Positions 50,928-60,601 of a stretch of DNA of 64,000 nt are shown here, piece by piece (position 1 is the stretch's first letter; each line of letters opens with the position of its first letter). The position numbers and the translations under genes are program-made. This stretch comes from an uncultured Pseudomonadales bacterium (GTDB lineage Bacteria > Pseudomonadota > Gammaproteobacteria > Pseudomonadales > Cellvibrionaceae), in contig CANLDL010000002.1 in the NCBI GenBank assembly GCA_947489425.1, forward strand, positions 868,001 to 932,000. Reading direction: 5' to 3'. The notes beneath the pieces were generated by a model, which ran no database searches, was not told the origin of the DNA, and was given only the letters and a program-made list of their open reading frames with translations.

Positions 50928-52073
50928 ATGTTAATCACTATCAACCGGCTTAAGGCTTGGTTATTCACACCTGCTCTGCTACTGCTGAGTAATGCTCAAG
51001 CAATAGCACAAGAGGCTGAGCGATCCTCTATTAATATGCCAATAGGTGTGACACCTGTTAGTCAGGATGTATATGGCCTGCATATGACAATGTTTTGGTG
51101 GTGCGTTGCCATCGGCGTTGTTGTTTTTGGCGTAATGTTCTACTCGATGATTGTGCACCGTAAATCGAATGGCGCAAAAGCATCTAATTTTCATGATAGC
51201 CTAGGCTTGGAAATTACTTGGACTGTTCTCCCCTTTGTAATTCTCATCATTATGGCGATTCCCGCTACATCAAGCTTGGTTAAACTTTATGATACCTCGG
51301 AGTCCGAGGTTGATGTGGTTATCACGGGCTATCAGTGGTATTGGGGTTATGAGTACCTTGACCAAGATGTTAAATTCTTTAGTCGCCTAAGTACCCCCCA
51401 AGAGCAAATTTATAACCAAGCACCAAAGGGTGAGAACTACCTACTCGAAGTTGATGAGCCTTTGGTGATCCCTATCAATAAAAAAGTACGTTTTCTTGTT
51501 ACCTCTAATGACGTCATTCACGCTTGGTGGGTGCCCGATCTTGCCGTTAAGCGCGATGCTATTCCTGGTTATATTAATGAGTCTTGGGCAAGGGTTGAAA
51601 AGCCGGGTACTTATCGAGGTGTCTGTGCTGAGCTTTGTGGTAAAGATCATGGTTTTATGCCCGTTGTTGTTAAAGCCGTCGAGCAAGATGAGTACGACAC
51701 ATGGCTTACCGAGCGTCGTGAAGCGGCTGCAAAAATTAGAGAGCTTGCCAAGAAAACCTTTAGCCTTGAAGAGTTAATGGCACAGGGTGAAGAGGTATAT
51801 AACAAGGCATGTGTTGCTTGTCATGGTGTTAATGGTGAGGGTGGCGTTGGTAAAGCTATTGCCGGCAGCCCGATTGCCACCGGCGATATCGCTGCACATA
51901 TCGATATTATTGTTAATGGTAGTAAAAATAATCCATTGATGGCGGCTTATAAAGAAACTCTATCAGAAGTAGATACGGCGGCAGTGATCACTTACCAGCG
52001 TAATGCGTTTGGTAATAATAAGGGCGATGTGGTGCAACCCATCGACATTCTTAAATTCAAGCAAGGCAAGTAG
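50928..52073 (+). CDS. coxB: Cytochrome c oxidase subunit II with fused cytochrome c domain
   Basis: Subunit II receives electrons into the CuA centre. The 381-residue protein has an N-terminal signal-like helix (about residues 8-27), two membrane helices (about 48-70 and 90-112), ITGYQWYWGYEY, and the CuA ligands Cys233, Cys237, His241 and Met244 in CAELCGKDHGFM. A C-terminal cytochrome c domain follows with heme motif CVACH (Cys295-Cys298-His299). This makes it a caa3-type or Pseudomonas-like subunit II. It is the first gene of the coxB-coxA-ctaG-coxC operon, 12 bases ahead of coxA. Confidence 0.96.
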   Translation: MLITINRLKAWLFTPALLLLSNAQAIAQEAERSSINMPIGVTPVSQDVYGLHMTMFWWCVAIGVVVFGVMFYSMIVHRKSNGAKASNFHDSLGLEITWTVLPFVILIIMAIPATSSLVKLYDTSESEVDVVITGYQWYWGYEYLDQDVKFFSRLSTPQEQIYNQAPKGENYLLEVDEPLVIPINKKVRFLVTSNDVIHAWWVPDLAVKRDAIPGYINESWARVEKPGTYRGVCAELCGKDHGFMPVVVKAVEQDEYDTWLTERREAAAKIRELAKKTFSLEELMAQGEEVYNKACVACHGVNGEGGVGKAIAGSPIATGDIAAHIDIIVNGSKNNPLMAAYKETLSEVDTAAVITYQRNAFGNNKGDVVQPIDILKFKQGK

Positions 52074-52085
52074 AGGGGAATTATT

Positions 52086-53636
52086 ATGGCTCACGGTCCT
52101 GCTAAAGGCTTTTCTCGGTGGTTATATACCACTAATCATAAAGATATTGGTTCAATGTATCTTTGGTTTAGTTTTGCAATGTTTTTACTTGGGGGTGTAT
52201 TTGCCTTAGTGATTCGTGCAGAGCTATTTGAACCGGGTTTGCAAATTGTTGAACCTGGCTTTTTTAACCAGATGACCACTATGCATGGTTTGGTTATGGT
52301 ATTTGGCGCGGTTATGCCTGCCTTTGTAGGTTTGGCTAACTGGATGATACCGATGATGGTTGGCGCACCTGATATGGCGCTACCGCGTATGAATAACTGG
52401 AGTTTTTGGATACTTCCCTTCGCCTTTGCGATGATGGTTGCCACACTATTTATGGAAGGTGGTGGTCCTAACTTTGGTTGGACATTCTACGCGCCATTAT
52501 CGACAACCTATGCACCACCGAGTGTTACCTTCTTTATTTTTGCTGTGCATATTATGGGTGCGAGCTCGATTATGGGTTCGATTAATATCATTGCGACCAT
52601 CTTAAATATGCGTGCCCCTGGCATGACATTAATGAAGATGCCATTATTTGTATGGACATGGTTAATTACGGCCTACTTGCTTATTGCAGTAATGCCAGTG
52701 CTTGCAGGCGTGGTTACTATGATGCTAATGGATATTCACTTTGGTACTAGCTTCTTTGATGCAGCCGGTGGCGGTGATCCAGTGCTTTTCCAGCACGTTT
52801 TCTGGTTCTTTGGTCATCCTGAAGTGTACATTATGATCCTACCGGCCTTTGGTATTGTCAGTGCGATTATTCCAACCTTTGCGCGTAAGCCATTATTTGG
52901 CTACTCCTCTATGGTGTACGCAACCGCCTCTATTGCTTTTTTAAGCTTTATCGTTTGGGCCCACCATATGTTTACGGTGGGTTTGCCTATCGCAGGCGAG
53001 CTATTCTTTATGTACGCCACCATGCTAATTGCAGTACCTACAGGTGTGAAAGTGTTTAACTGGGTGACGACGATGTTTAAAGGTTCGATGACCTTTGAGA
53101 CACCAATGCTGTTCTCTATCGCCTTTGTTATCTTGTTTACTATTGGTGGTTTCTCAGGGTTAATGCTTGCTATTGCTCCGGCCGATTTCCAGTACCATGA
53201 TACCTACTTTGTGGTTGCTCACTTCCACTATGTGCTTGTACCAGGTGCTATCTTTTCCATTACTGCAGGTGTGTATTATTGGCTACCTAAGTGGTGCGGT
53301 AATATGTACAACGAAACAATGGGTAAGGTGCAATTTTGGTTAGCGTTTATTGGCCTTAATGTCACTTTCTTCCCAATGCATTTTGTCGGCCTTGCCGGTA
53401 TGCAGCGTCGGGTGCCTGATTACAATCAATTCTTCGCCGATTTTAATATGATCTCAAGTATGGGGGCATTCTTGTTTGGTGCTGCGCAGCTTATGTTGTT
53501 GTACAACGTAATCTCCACAATCGTGAGCGGTAAAAAAGCAAGCGACGAAGTATGGGAAGATCCAGAAGGCCTAGAGTGGACTGTACCTTCTCCGGCGCCT
53601 TATCATACTTTTTCTACACCGCCACCGATCAAGTAA
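52086..53636 (+). CDS. coxA: Cytochrome c oxidase subunit I
   Basis: Subunit I holds heme a and the heme a3-CuB oxygen-reducing site. The 516-residue protein has about twelve membrane helices. Motifs include MTTMHGLVMVFGA with a heme a histidine, WFFGHPEVYIMILPAFG with a CuB histidine and the Glu of a type A1 proton channel, VWAHHMFTVG with the two CuB histidines, and DTYFVVAHFHYVLV with the heme a3 and a histidines. All expected features of an aa3-type oxidase are intact. Confidence 0.97.
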   Translation: MAHGPAKGFSRWLYTTNHKDIGSMYLWFSFAMFLLGGVFALVIRAELFEPGLQIVEPGFFNQMTTMHGLVMVFGAVMPAFVGLANWMIPMMVGAPDMALPRMNNWSFWILPFAFAMMVATLFMEGGGPNFGWTFYAPLSTTYAPPSVTFFIFAVHIMGASSIMGSINIIATILNMRAPGMTLMKMPLFVWTWLITAYLLIAVMPVLAGVVTMMLMDIHFGTSFFDAAGGGDPVLFQHVFWFFGHPEVYIMILPAFGIVSAIIPTFARKPLFGYSSMVYATASIAFLSFIVWAHHMFTVGLPIAGELFFMYATMLIAVPTGVKVFNWVTTMFKGSMTFETPMLFSIAFVILFTIGGFSGLMLAIAPADFQYHDTYFVVAHFHYVLVPGAIFSITAGVYYWLPKWCGNMYNETMGKVQFWLAFIGLNVTFFPMHFVGLAGMQRRVPDYNQFFADFNMISSMGAFLFGAAQLMLLYNVISTIVSGKKASDEVWEDPEGLEWTVPSPAPYHTFSTPPPIK

Positions 53637-53703
53637 TTCATTCTAGGGTGGCCTTGAGCCACCTTATTTTGCAATTACAGGAGACGAAACGAAGGTTAAT
53701 AGG

Positions 53704-54327
53704 ATGATAAAGAACTTTTGGAAAGATAATTCAACACCAGTGCTTTGCGTCAAATTAGGCGCGACGGTTATTGGTATGTTTATTTTCGCTATCTTTATTA
53801 TGCCGCCTTTATATACCTTGTTTTGTGATATTACTGGCCTCAATGGTAAAACGGGTGGCCAGTATAATATTGAGACTAAAAAGGGTGTAGATAGCTTTGG
53901 TGTCGATACTAGCCGCGAAATCAAAGTGCAGTTTATTGCGACCAATAATGAAACTATGCCTTGGGAATTTAAACCCATTGATAAAACGGTAATCGTTCAT
54001 CCTGGTGAAGCAACAGTCATAAAATATTATGCCCATAACCCAACAGACAGAGCAATGATCGGGCAGGCAGTACCCAGTGTTGTGCCTTATAAAGCTGCTG
54101 GTTATTTTCATAAGACAGAGTGTTTTTGTTTTAACTCACAGCCGCTTCAAGCGGGAGAAAGTGCTGAGCTTGGCTTAAGCTTTATTGTTGATATCGATAT
54201 CCCCAAATATGTAAAAACAATTACTTTGTCTTATACATTATTTGACATTACTGGCAATTCGGAAGAAAACAAGATAAGCCAAAATACTGTTGTACCAGAG
54301 GTACTCCAGTTAGTTTCAATAAATTAA
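53704..54327 (+). CDS. ctaG: Cytochrome c oxidase assembly protein CtaG/Cox11
   Basis: Cox11/CtaG delivers copper to the CuB site of subunit I. The 207-residue protein has one N-terminal membrane segment (about residues 18-42) and the periplasmic domain with the copper-binding motif CFCFNSQPL (Cys140, Cys142). It contains YHKTECFCF-type context and FIVDIDIPKYVKTITLSYT near the end. It lies between coxA and coxC, the usual place in Pseudomonas and rhizobial operons. Confidence 0.95.
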   Translation: MIKNFWKDNSTPVLCVKLGATVIGMFIFAIFIMPPLYTLFCDITGLNGKTGGQYNIETKKGVDSFGVDTSREIKVQFIATNNETMPWEFKPIDKTVIVHPGEATVIKYYAHNPTDRAMIGQAVPSVVPYKAAGYFHKTECFCFNSQPLQAGESAELGLSFIVDIDIPKYVKTITLSYTLFDITGNSEENKISQNTVVPEVLQLVSIN

Positions 54328-54366
54328 AAATATTTAAATGATATAAAAAGAAAAACGGAGAAATTT

Positions 54367-55266
54367 ATGTCGGGCGAAGGTACATACTACGTTCCAGAGC
54401 AAAGTAAATTACCGATATTTGCATCAATCGGTTTATTTTTAACGGTCTTTGGGGCAGCAGGTTGGTTAAATGGTGGCGGCCCAACATTGTTTATTGTTGG
54501 TTTTATCATGTTTGCTATGGTGCTATGGAGTTGGTTTAGCATCGTCATTAAAGAGAACTTGCAGGGCCTTAATGATGCGCAGTTAAAGCGTTCTTACGTT
54601 TGGGCAATGGGATGGTTTATTTTTAGTGAAGTGATGTTTTTTGCTGCATTTTTTGGTGCGCTCTATTATATGCGTCAAATCGCATTGCCAGAACTTGGAG
54701 GAGACAACACAACTAATCAAATTTTATGGTCTGGTTTTGAAAATGTGTGGCCGCTAATGACAACGCCAGATATGGCAACTAATGGTGCTGATGCAAAGGT
54801 GCTTGGCCCCGATATTAATATGAGTGTCACAACGGCAGACTCTATTTTTACATGGCTACCGTTTTGGAATACAGCAGTTTTATTAACCTCTAGTATTACA
54901 GTGCATATTGCACATACTGCACTTAAAAATAATAACAAAAAAGGCTTTAATCTTTGGCTAGGTATTACTGTCGCTTTAGGTGTTATCTTTTTATTCTTAC
55001 AAGCCGCTGAATATATTCATGCCTATGCAGAGAATTTAAAAATTCATCATGGTGCTTACGGTACAACCTTCTTTATGTTAACGGGCTTCCATGGTTTGCA
55101 TGTAACAATGGGTACCTTTATGTTACTTGTTATGTGGTTACGCTCTGTACTAAAAGGCCATTTTAGCCATGAAGATTGTTTTGGCTTCGAGGCGGCCAGT
55201 TGGTATTGGCATTTTGTTGATGTGGTGTGGGTAGGTCTATTTATATTTGTTTATATCTTTGGCTAG
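54367..55266 (+). CDS. coxC: Cytochrome c oxidase subunit III
   Basis: Subunit III is an accessory membrane subunit that stabilises the oxidase. The 299-residue protein has seven hydrophobic helices, SEVMFFAAFFGALYY, the GTTFFMLTGFHGLHVTMG signature and ASWYWHFVDVVWVGLFIFVY at the C-terminus, all typical of this family. An extra loop of about 40 polar residues (around 115-155) carries the sequence between helices. It ends in a strong terminator. Confidence 0.96.
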   Translation: MSGEGTYYVPEQSKLPIFASIGLFLTVFGAAGWLNGGGPTLFIVGFIMFAMVLWSWFSIVIKENLQGLNDAQLKRSYVWAMGWFIFSEVMFFAAFFGALYYMRQIALPELGGDNTTNQILWSGFENVWPLMTTPDMATNGADAKVLGPDINMSVTTADSIFTWLPFWNTAVLLTSSITVHIAHTALKNNNKKGFNLWLGITVALGVIFLFLQAAEYIHAYAENLKIHHGAYGTTFFMLTGFHGLHVTMGTFMLLVMWLRSVLKGHFSHEDCFGFEAASWYWHFVDVVWVGLFIFVYIFG

Positions 55267-55286
55267 AATGAAGTCGATTTATAGTA

Positions 55287-55320
55287 AAAAATAAAGCCAT
55301 AATTCTATGGCTTTATTTTT
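55287..55320. terminator. Bidirectional rho-independent terminator after coxC
   Basis: A 15-base stem (AAAAATAAAGCCATA, with complement ending in a T run) and a 4-base loop (ATTC) sits between coxC and the convergent small membrane gene. An A run on one side and T run on the other allow it to act in both directions. Confidence 0.9.
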
Positions 55321-55333
55321 GCCTGCTAGAGGC

Positions 55334-55645
55334 TTATTTGTTAGTGGTTTCTTTATTGGCCGCTTCATTGGTAATTTTATTAGCAGCTTCGGTAGCCTGA
55401 TTTAATTGCTCCCGAGTTATTTTTTTATCCCAAGGCGCATTACTACCCAGGTGACCAGTAGCTAGACCATAAAATATAGTACCCATTAATAAAGAGGCTA
55501 GTATTATCCTAATACCTAGTGTGTAAAGGGTTCGTTTTTTTTGTGATTGAGCGTCTTTTATTAAAAAAACAAAACTACTGGTTAGGCTAATAACTAAGCC
55601 AATAAATAGCACAACGATAATTATTTTTATTATTAAGCCCATCAA
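55334..55645 (-). CDS. Twin-transmembrane protein, DUF2909-like
   Basis: The 103-residue protein has two hydrophobic helices (about residues 4-28 and 44-63) separated by a basic stretch (KDAQSQKKRT), and a polar C-terminal tail rich in N, E and T. Small twin-helix proteins like this are found in the oxidase clusters of pseudomonads, opposite in strand to coxC, but their role is not known. The tail is longer than I recall for the family. Confidence 0.7.
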   Translation of the reverse strand: MMGLIIKIIIVVLFIGLVISLTSSFVFLIKDAQSQKKRTLYTLGIRIILASLLMGTIFYGLATGHLGSNAPWDKKITREQLNQATEAANKITNEAANKETTNK

Positions 55646-55682
55646 AATATTCCTCGGTTAAGTAAACGGCAGTACCATCCTT

Positions 55683-56417
55683 ATGCTAAATATATTCTTA
55701 AGTGTATTAAGAGAACAATGGAAAATAACGATAGTCGTTTTACTATTGTTGCCGGTACTGATCAATCTCGGCTTTTGGCAATTGGATCGTGCAGAAGAAA
55801 AAAAGCAGCTGCTGGCCTTTTACGAAAAACAAAGTGCGCTGGCGCCTATACCTTTAATTAATCTAATATCTAATAGCCAAGCTAAGTACCAAAATGTTAC
55901 GGTTACAGGCAAGTATGACACCGATCATTATTGGTTGCTAGATAATCAACCGAGGGGTGGAAAAGTAGGTTATGAAATCATCATGCCTTTTAAATTTACG
56001 GATAGCTCGGGTAATACAAAAACATTGTTGATTAACCGAGGGTGGGTAAGTGCCGATGCCGACAGGCGAGTTTTGCCCATAATCAATACCCCCGAAAATA
56101 GTGTGAGTATTGAAGGCTATTTGTATCCCCTGCAAGTTAATGCGGTGATTAAACACAGCCAAAATGACTTGAAGGTTGAGTGGCCAAAGCGTGTTTTACA
56201 ATTAGATAATGAGGCGGCATCAAAAGCACTTAGTGAAATTGTTGAACCTTTAATGTTGAGGATCGACGAGGAAAGTACAGGTGCTTTTATAACCCAGTGG
56301 CCAGTTATTAATACGCAGCCAGAAAAGCATCATGGCTACGCAGTGCAATGGTTCTCGATGGGCTTTGCGCTACTATTATTATATTTATGGGTTTTGTTTA
56401 GGACAAAGAAGCAATAA
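55683..56417 (+). CDS. SURF1 family cytochrome oxidase assembly protein
   Basis: Surf1 helps insert heme a into subunit I. The 244-residue protein has two membrane helices, one at each end (about residues 15-34 and 221-239). It has the family landmarks LGFWQLDRAEEKKQLL, YWLLDNQPRGGKVGYEI and LINRGWVSADADR between them, and HHGYAVQWFSMGFALLLLYL at the C-terminus. It starts the second, assembly-gene part of the locus (surf1, CxxxC protein, ctaA, ctaB). Confidence 0.94.
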   Translation: MLNIFLSVLREQWKITIVVLLLLPVLINLGFWQLDRAEEKKQLLAFYEKQSALAPIPLINLISNSQAKYQNVTVTGKYDTDHYWLLDNQPRGGKVGYEIIMPFKFTDSSGNTKTLLINRGWVSADADRRVLPIINTPENSVSIEGYLYPLQVNAVIKHSQNDLKVEWPKRVLQLDNEAASKALSEIVEPLMLRIDEESTGAFITQWPVINTQPEKHHGYAVQWFSMGFALLLLYLWVLFRTKKQ

Positions 56418-56481
56418 GCTAAAGGCAATCGCTTAGAATCATCAGTTTTTTACATGCTACATTTTTATATTAGAGAAAAAT

Positions 56482-57105
56482 ATGGACAACAATAGTGAAT
56501 CAATAGTTGAACCAGTAAAAAAACGTAATCGTTTTAATGGCTTTTTAATTATCGCAATTATTACACTGCCAATGCTAATCGCTTATATTATGTTTAAGAC
56601 CGGCTTGGGTATCCCAAGCTCTACCTCGAATAAAGGTACGCTTTTGCAACCGGCTCGCGATATCGAGGAGCTGCCCTTAAATAATCAAGATAATACCTTG
56701 GCTCGTTTAATTTCCGATGAGAAAAAACGTTGGCGAATGCTTGTCCCGGTTACTAAAGAGTGCGACGAGATTTGTCAAAACCATCTATATATTTCACGCC
56801 AAGTTCATATAAGGCTTGCCGAAAAAGCCTATAGAGTTGAAAGGGTTTTATTATTATTAGATACATTGTCAGATGATGCTATTGATAATTTAAAGAAAGA
56901 GCATCCAGAAACCGTTATGGTTAACACTACACCGGCTGCTTTTAATCAATGGCTCAGTGATAGTAACTTACCTTTATCCGCCGAGAATTATTATTACTTA
57001 ATTGATCAGTCTGGATTCGCTATGATGCGCTACGATATTAGCCATAAGGGTCAAGATCTTTTAGATGATGTAAAAAAACTATTGAAATTCACCTATGATA
57101 ATTAA
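56482..57105 (+). CDS. Membrane-anchored thioredoxin-like protein with CxxxC motif
   Basis: The 207-residue protein has one N-terminal membrane segment (about residues 20-40). A periplasmic domain follows with WRMLVPVTKECDEICQNHLY, in which Cys94 and Cys98 form a CxxxC pair as in SCO copper chaperones. The end, YYYLIDQSGFAMMRYD, resembles the closing beta strand of a thioredoxin fold. Proteins of this sort occur between surf1 and ctaA in Pseudomonas oxidase clusters. A role in copper or thiol handling for CuA assembly is inferred from the motif and location. Confidence 0.75.
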   Translation: MDNNSESIVEPVKKRNRFNGFLIIAIITLPMLIAYIMFKTGLGIPSSTSNKGTLLQPARDIEELPLNNQDNTLARLISDEKKRWRMLVPVTKECDEICQNHLYISRQVHIRLAEKAYRVERVLLLLDTLSDDAIDNLKKEHPETVMVNTTPAAFNQWLSDSNLPLSAENYYYLIDQSGFAMMRYDISHKGQDLLDDVKKLLKFTYDN

Positions 57106-57119
57106 TCAATAAAATAGAC

Positions 57120-58190
57120 ATGCTTTTTAGAAAAGAAATAGAACATAAAAAACTATTTAAACTGGCACTTTCGGCTTTTGTCTTAGCTATTTTTGTCATT
57201 GTATTAGGTGCATTTACACGCTTAGTAGATGCGGGTTTAGGTTGTCCAGATTGGCCTGGTTGCTATGGCCATTTATTGTGGCCCAATGAAGCACACGAGG
57301 TTGCAGCTGCAGAGGCAAAGTTTCCCGATGCGCCTGTCGAGCACGATAAAACATGGCCTGAGGTCGTGCACCGCTATTTTGCAGGTACTCTAGGCTTATT
57401 TATTTTATCCATCGTTATTATTTCTATTCGGGAGAGAAAAGCGAAGCTAGCGCAATCTATACAAAAAATACCACTTAGACTTCCTCTCTTTTTATTAGCG
57501 CTTGTTATTTTGCAGGCGGCCTTCGGTATGTGGACCGTGACCTTAAAGCTATGGCCTAAGGTAGTGACAGCACACTTATTAGGCGGCTTCGCAACACTGA
57601 CTTTTTTGTGGCTGTTAGTGCAGCGCTTGGGTGGGTACCGTTGGCAATTAACTGCAAGTCAACTAAATGGACTACAGGCGGTTAAGCCATGGTTGATAAT
57701 TGGCTTGATTGTAGTTATCTGCCAAATAGCACTAGGTGGCTGGGTAAGTTCTAACTATGCGGCCCTGGCATGTCCTGATGTTCCTCAGTGTTTGAACCAA
57801 TGGTTACCACCTGCTGATTTCAAAACAGGCTTTAATGTTTGGCAAGATATAGGCCCCAATTACTTGGGAGGCCAGCTAGATAACCATGCGAGAACCGCGA
57901 TTCATCTAACTCACCGAATCGGTGCAATTGTTGTACTTGTCAGCTTGTTAATATTGGGTATTAAGCTACTACGATTAAAGGTAGCTGATATCTCCCGGTG
58001 GGCCTATGCGCTTTGGGGTGTTTTATTTTTACAATTACTACTCGGGGTGAGTAATATTATCTTTGCGCTGCCTTTATGGATTGCTGTTGGACATAACGCA
58101 GTAGGTGCAGTATTGTTGATTACTATAATATCGATTATTTATCGAGCATATACAGCGATAGCAAGTTCGAGCGAGATAGGCTCATCTTAG
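57120..58190 (+). CDS. ctaA: Heme A synthase CtaA/Cox15
   Basis: CtaA oxidises the methyl group of heme O to a formyl group, giving heme A. The 356-residue membrane protein has eight hydrophobic segments in two four-helix halves. Its motifs include GAFTRLVDAGLGCPDWPGCY, the histidine in WPEVVHRYFA, a second in VTAHLLGGF, LTHRIGAIV and VGHNAVGAVLL, which bind the hemes. It contains the family's paired extracytoplasmic cysteines (GCPDWPGC and CPDVPQC). It works with CtaB, encoded next. Confidence 0.95.
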   Translation: MLFRKEIEHKKLFKLALSAFVLAIFVIVLGAFTRLVDAGLGCPDWPGCYGHLLWPNEAHEVAAAEAKFPDAPVEHDKTWPEVVHRYFAGTLGLFILSIVIISIRERKAKLAQSIQKIPLRLPLFLLALVILQAAFGMWTVTLKLWPKVVTAHLLGGFATLTFLWLLVQRLGGYRWQLTASQLNGLQAVKPWLIIGLIVVICQIALGGWVSSNYAALACPDVPQCLNQWLPPADFKTGFNVWQDIGPNYLGGQLDNHARTAIHLTHRIGAIVVLVSLLILGIKLLRLKVADISRWAYALWGVLFLQLLLGVSNIIFALPLWIAVGHNAVGAVLLITIISIIYRAYTAIASSSEIGSS

Positions 58191-58255
58191 CTTTAATATA
58201 TTAGTACTGCTCTATTAATAGTTTTACTATAACGACTACACATAACGATAAAAAA

Positions 58256-59176
58256 ATGTCTAAAACAACACTATCAGAATCAAATATTAAACTTCAGCGC
58301 CCACTATGGCGGGATTACTTAGAACTGTGCAAGCCCAAAGTCGTTCTGTTAATGCTCTTAACCTCGGTTATTGGTATGTTGCTAGCGACAACAAGCTTTG
58401 TGCCGTTAGACATATTAGTACTTGGGAATTTAGGTATTGCCTTGTGTGCGGGTAGTGCAGCGGCTATTAACCATCTTGTTGACCGCCATATTGATTTAAA
58501 AATGATGCGTACCCACAATCGGCCAATTGCCAAAGGGCGTGTTGAGCCGCAGCAAGCATTAATCTTTGCCTTTGTGATAGGTTCGCTTGGTATGGCTATT
58601 TTGCTGCTTTTTGTAAACGCATTGACTGCTTGGTTAACCCTAGCGTCACTGCTGGGTTATGCCTTGATTTATACCTTATTTTTAAAGCGTGCCACGCCAC
58701 AAAATATTGTCATAGGTGGTCTCGCTGGTGCGGCTCCACCACTATTAGGTTGGACTGCGGTCACCAATAGTATCGATGGTCATGGTTTATTGTTAGCACT
58801 AATTATTTTTGCATGGACACCTCCTCATTTTTGGGCGCTGGCGGTTCACCGTAAAGACGACTACGCAAAAGCAGATATCCCGATGTTGCCCGTGACGCAT
58901 GGCGAGCGTTATACAAAATTACATATTCTGCTATACACTATTATTTTATGTATCGTTACCTTCTTGCCTTATCTAACAGGTATGTTTAATTGGTTGTATT
59001 TATTGGGTGCGGTTGTGCTGGGTGGCGGCTTTTTATATTGGAGCATTGTTATGCTCGTTAGCGATAGAAAAGATGCGCCAATGGAAACCTTTAAATATTC
59101 TATTATTTATCTGATGTGTTTATTCGTCATTATGCTGCTAGACCACTATTTATTACCCGTCGGTTCAGCCTTATAA
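58256..59176 (+). CDS. ctaB: Protoheme IX farnesyltransferase (heme O synthase)
   Basis: CtaB (CyoE) attaches a farnesyl group to heme B, giving heme O. The 306-residue protein has about nine membrane helices, with [18 protein letters not shown] at the start and the prenyltransferase motif [19 protein letters not shown]. The second aspartate-rich loop, [19 protein letters not shown], follows the [13 protein letters not shown] segment. It supplies the substrate of the adjacent ctaA. The gene is intact and typical. Confidence 0.96.
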   Translation: MSKTTLSESNIKLQRPLWRDYLELCKPKVVLLMLLTSVIGMLLATTSFVPLDILVLGNLGIALCAGSAAAINHLVDRHIDLKMMRTHNRPIAKGRVEPQQALIFAFVIGSLGMAILLLFVNALTAWLTLASLLGYALIYTLFLKRATPQNIVIGGLAGAAPPLLGWTAVTNSIDGHGLLLALIIFAWTPPHFWALAVHRKDDYAKADIPMLPVTHGERYTKLHILLYTIILCIVTFLPYLTGMFNWLYLLGAVVLGGGFLYWSIVMLVSDRKDAPMETFKYSIIYLMCLFVIMLLDHYLLPVGSAL

Positions 59177-59225
59177 GTTATCTATTGTTTTTCCGATTGT
59201 TATATCAGTGGGCACGATTGAGTTA

Positions 59226-59699
59226 ATGAATACGCAAGATAAAAAAATTCTTAAAACTGTTGTTATTCTTGTTGCGGTTATGTTGACGATCTTGGGGTTG
59301 TTTCTTAACAAGATAACAACGCCACGCTTTTTGTCGAGCATAGAGTTAAAAGTGAATGGCTATATATTATTAAATGCAAATAAGGACGGTAGCCGCAAAG
59401 ATTCAGAAAATATTTTTGGCGCTTATGATAATGATAAATGGACCATTGTCATTATTGATGAGAGTCAACGAGAAGCGATAACAGATTTATTAAGCAGCCT
59501 TAAGAATCCAATGAAGAGCAATACTGATGTTGTACTGCTAAATAATGAAATTAAAGCAAAGCTTTCGCAACAACTGCCAGATAGAGATGATATTATTGCT
59601 GTCGTCAATGAGAATAATAAATTAAGCGGCTATTTTAAGGCGCCTTTCGATAACAATAAAATGGTATTGACCTATTCCTCTGTATTCACTCACCGTTAA
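59226..59699 (+). CDS. SCO1-like protein without cysteines
   Basis: The protein (about 157 residues from the ATG at 59226; a GTG at 59208 is possible) has one N-terminal membrane helix (about residues 10-30). A periplasmic part of about 120 residues follows. Its position directly after ctaB is where related genomes put the copper chaperone SCO1/SenC. The IELKVNGYILLN and KWTIVIIDES segments look like the early strands of the SCO fold. There is no cysteine at all, and the CxxxCP copper motif is missing, so it cannot bind copper like SCO. The relationship is inferred from weak resemblance. Confidence 0.55.
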   Translation: MNTQDKKILKTVVILVAVMLTILGLFLNKITTPRFLSSIELKVNGYILLNANKDGSRKDSENIFGAYDNDKWTIVIIDESQREAITDLLSSLKNPMKSNTDVVLLNNEIKAKLSQQLPDRDDIIAVVNENNKLSGYFKAPFDNNKMVLTYSSVFTHR

Positions 59700-59768
59700 T
59701 TTATGTTAAGTTAGCCACTGCCTCCTTGTTCTAGGGGGATTTATACTTGAGGTTTTTGAGGGTGATGT

Positions 59769-60578
59769 ATGCAAGAGAAAAGTAATATTATTGCTCGTGT
59801 AGTGCATCTATCTGAAAGATCCAATACCCATAGCCACAGCCATCACCAAGCTATATTTGGTTTAATGGGGCATGCAGAATTTGAAATTTCGGGCAAGAGT
59901 GGATATATTCAGCGAGGCGTTGGTTGTATCGTGCCTTCTATGCATAACCATAGTTTCTTTGGCAATAAAGAAAATAAAATTCTTATATTGGATATTACTA
60001 ATAACTTGCCGCTATTAGAGCTAGAGACTGCATTTGCCAGTAATACATTAGATCACATCTTAGATTCACCCAAATATTTTCAATTCGACCAAGGTATGCA
60101 AACTCTAATCGCTTCTCTATCGGGCGAGTTAGATGTGATGGCGGGTGACAATGCTGCTCCGAGCATGATCGGCCAATGCTTATTGCATAGTTTGTATCAT
60201 CGCCTGCGTAGCGAGATTAGTGTGGAAGAGGTTAGCAATGTACGCGATCGTATCGACTTATCTCGCATTAAACGCTACATCTACGGAAACCTGACCGGAA
60301 AAATACATACCGCTGATCTCGCTCGATTATGTAACTTGAGCGAAAGTCACTTTTACCATAAATTTCGTGAGAGTATCGGTGTATCTCCTTATCAATATGT
60401 TATCGATGCTCGTATCAAAGCGGCATGTACGATGATTGAAGACACCGATAAACCGATCACAGAAATCTGTTTTACCTTGGGTTTTTCGAGTCAAAGTGCC
60501 TTCACCAACTCTTTTCGTAAAAAAATGGGCATCTCTCCTACGGAGTTTCGTAGCAAGGCCGCTTCTCGCAATAAATAA
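59769..60578 (+). CDS. AraC-family transcriptional regulator, probable proline utilisation activator
   Basis: The 269-residue protein has an N-terminal cupin-like ligand domain with a histidine-rich start (HSHSHHQAIFGLMGHAEFEI). The C-terminal AraC DNA-binding domain has two helix-turn-helices (HTADLARLCNLSESHFYHKF and ITEICFTLGFSSQSAFTNSF). GAGGG lies just ahead of the ATG. It is directly upstream of putA, whose product lacks its own DNA-binding domain. It is therefore probably the activator of putA, like PruR in Pseudomonas; the name is by analogy only. Confidence 0.85.
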   Translation: MQEKSNIIARVVHLSERSNTHSHSHHQAIFGLMGHAEFEISGKSGYIQRGVGCIVPSMHNHSFFGNKENKILILDITNNLPLLELETAFASNTLDHILDSPKYFQFDQGMQTLIASLSGELDVMAGDNAAPSMIGQCLLHSLYHRLRSEISVEEVSNVRDRIDLSRIKRYIYGNLTGKIHTADLARLCNLSESHFYHKFRESIGVSPYQYVIDARIKAACTMIEDTDKPITEICFTLGFSSQSAFTNSFRKKMGISPTEFRSKAASRNK

Positions 60579-60601
60579 TCAGAGCTTCTTAAAATCATAA
60601 T

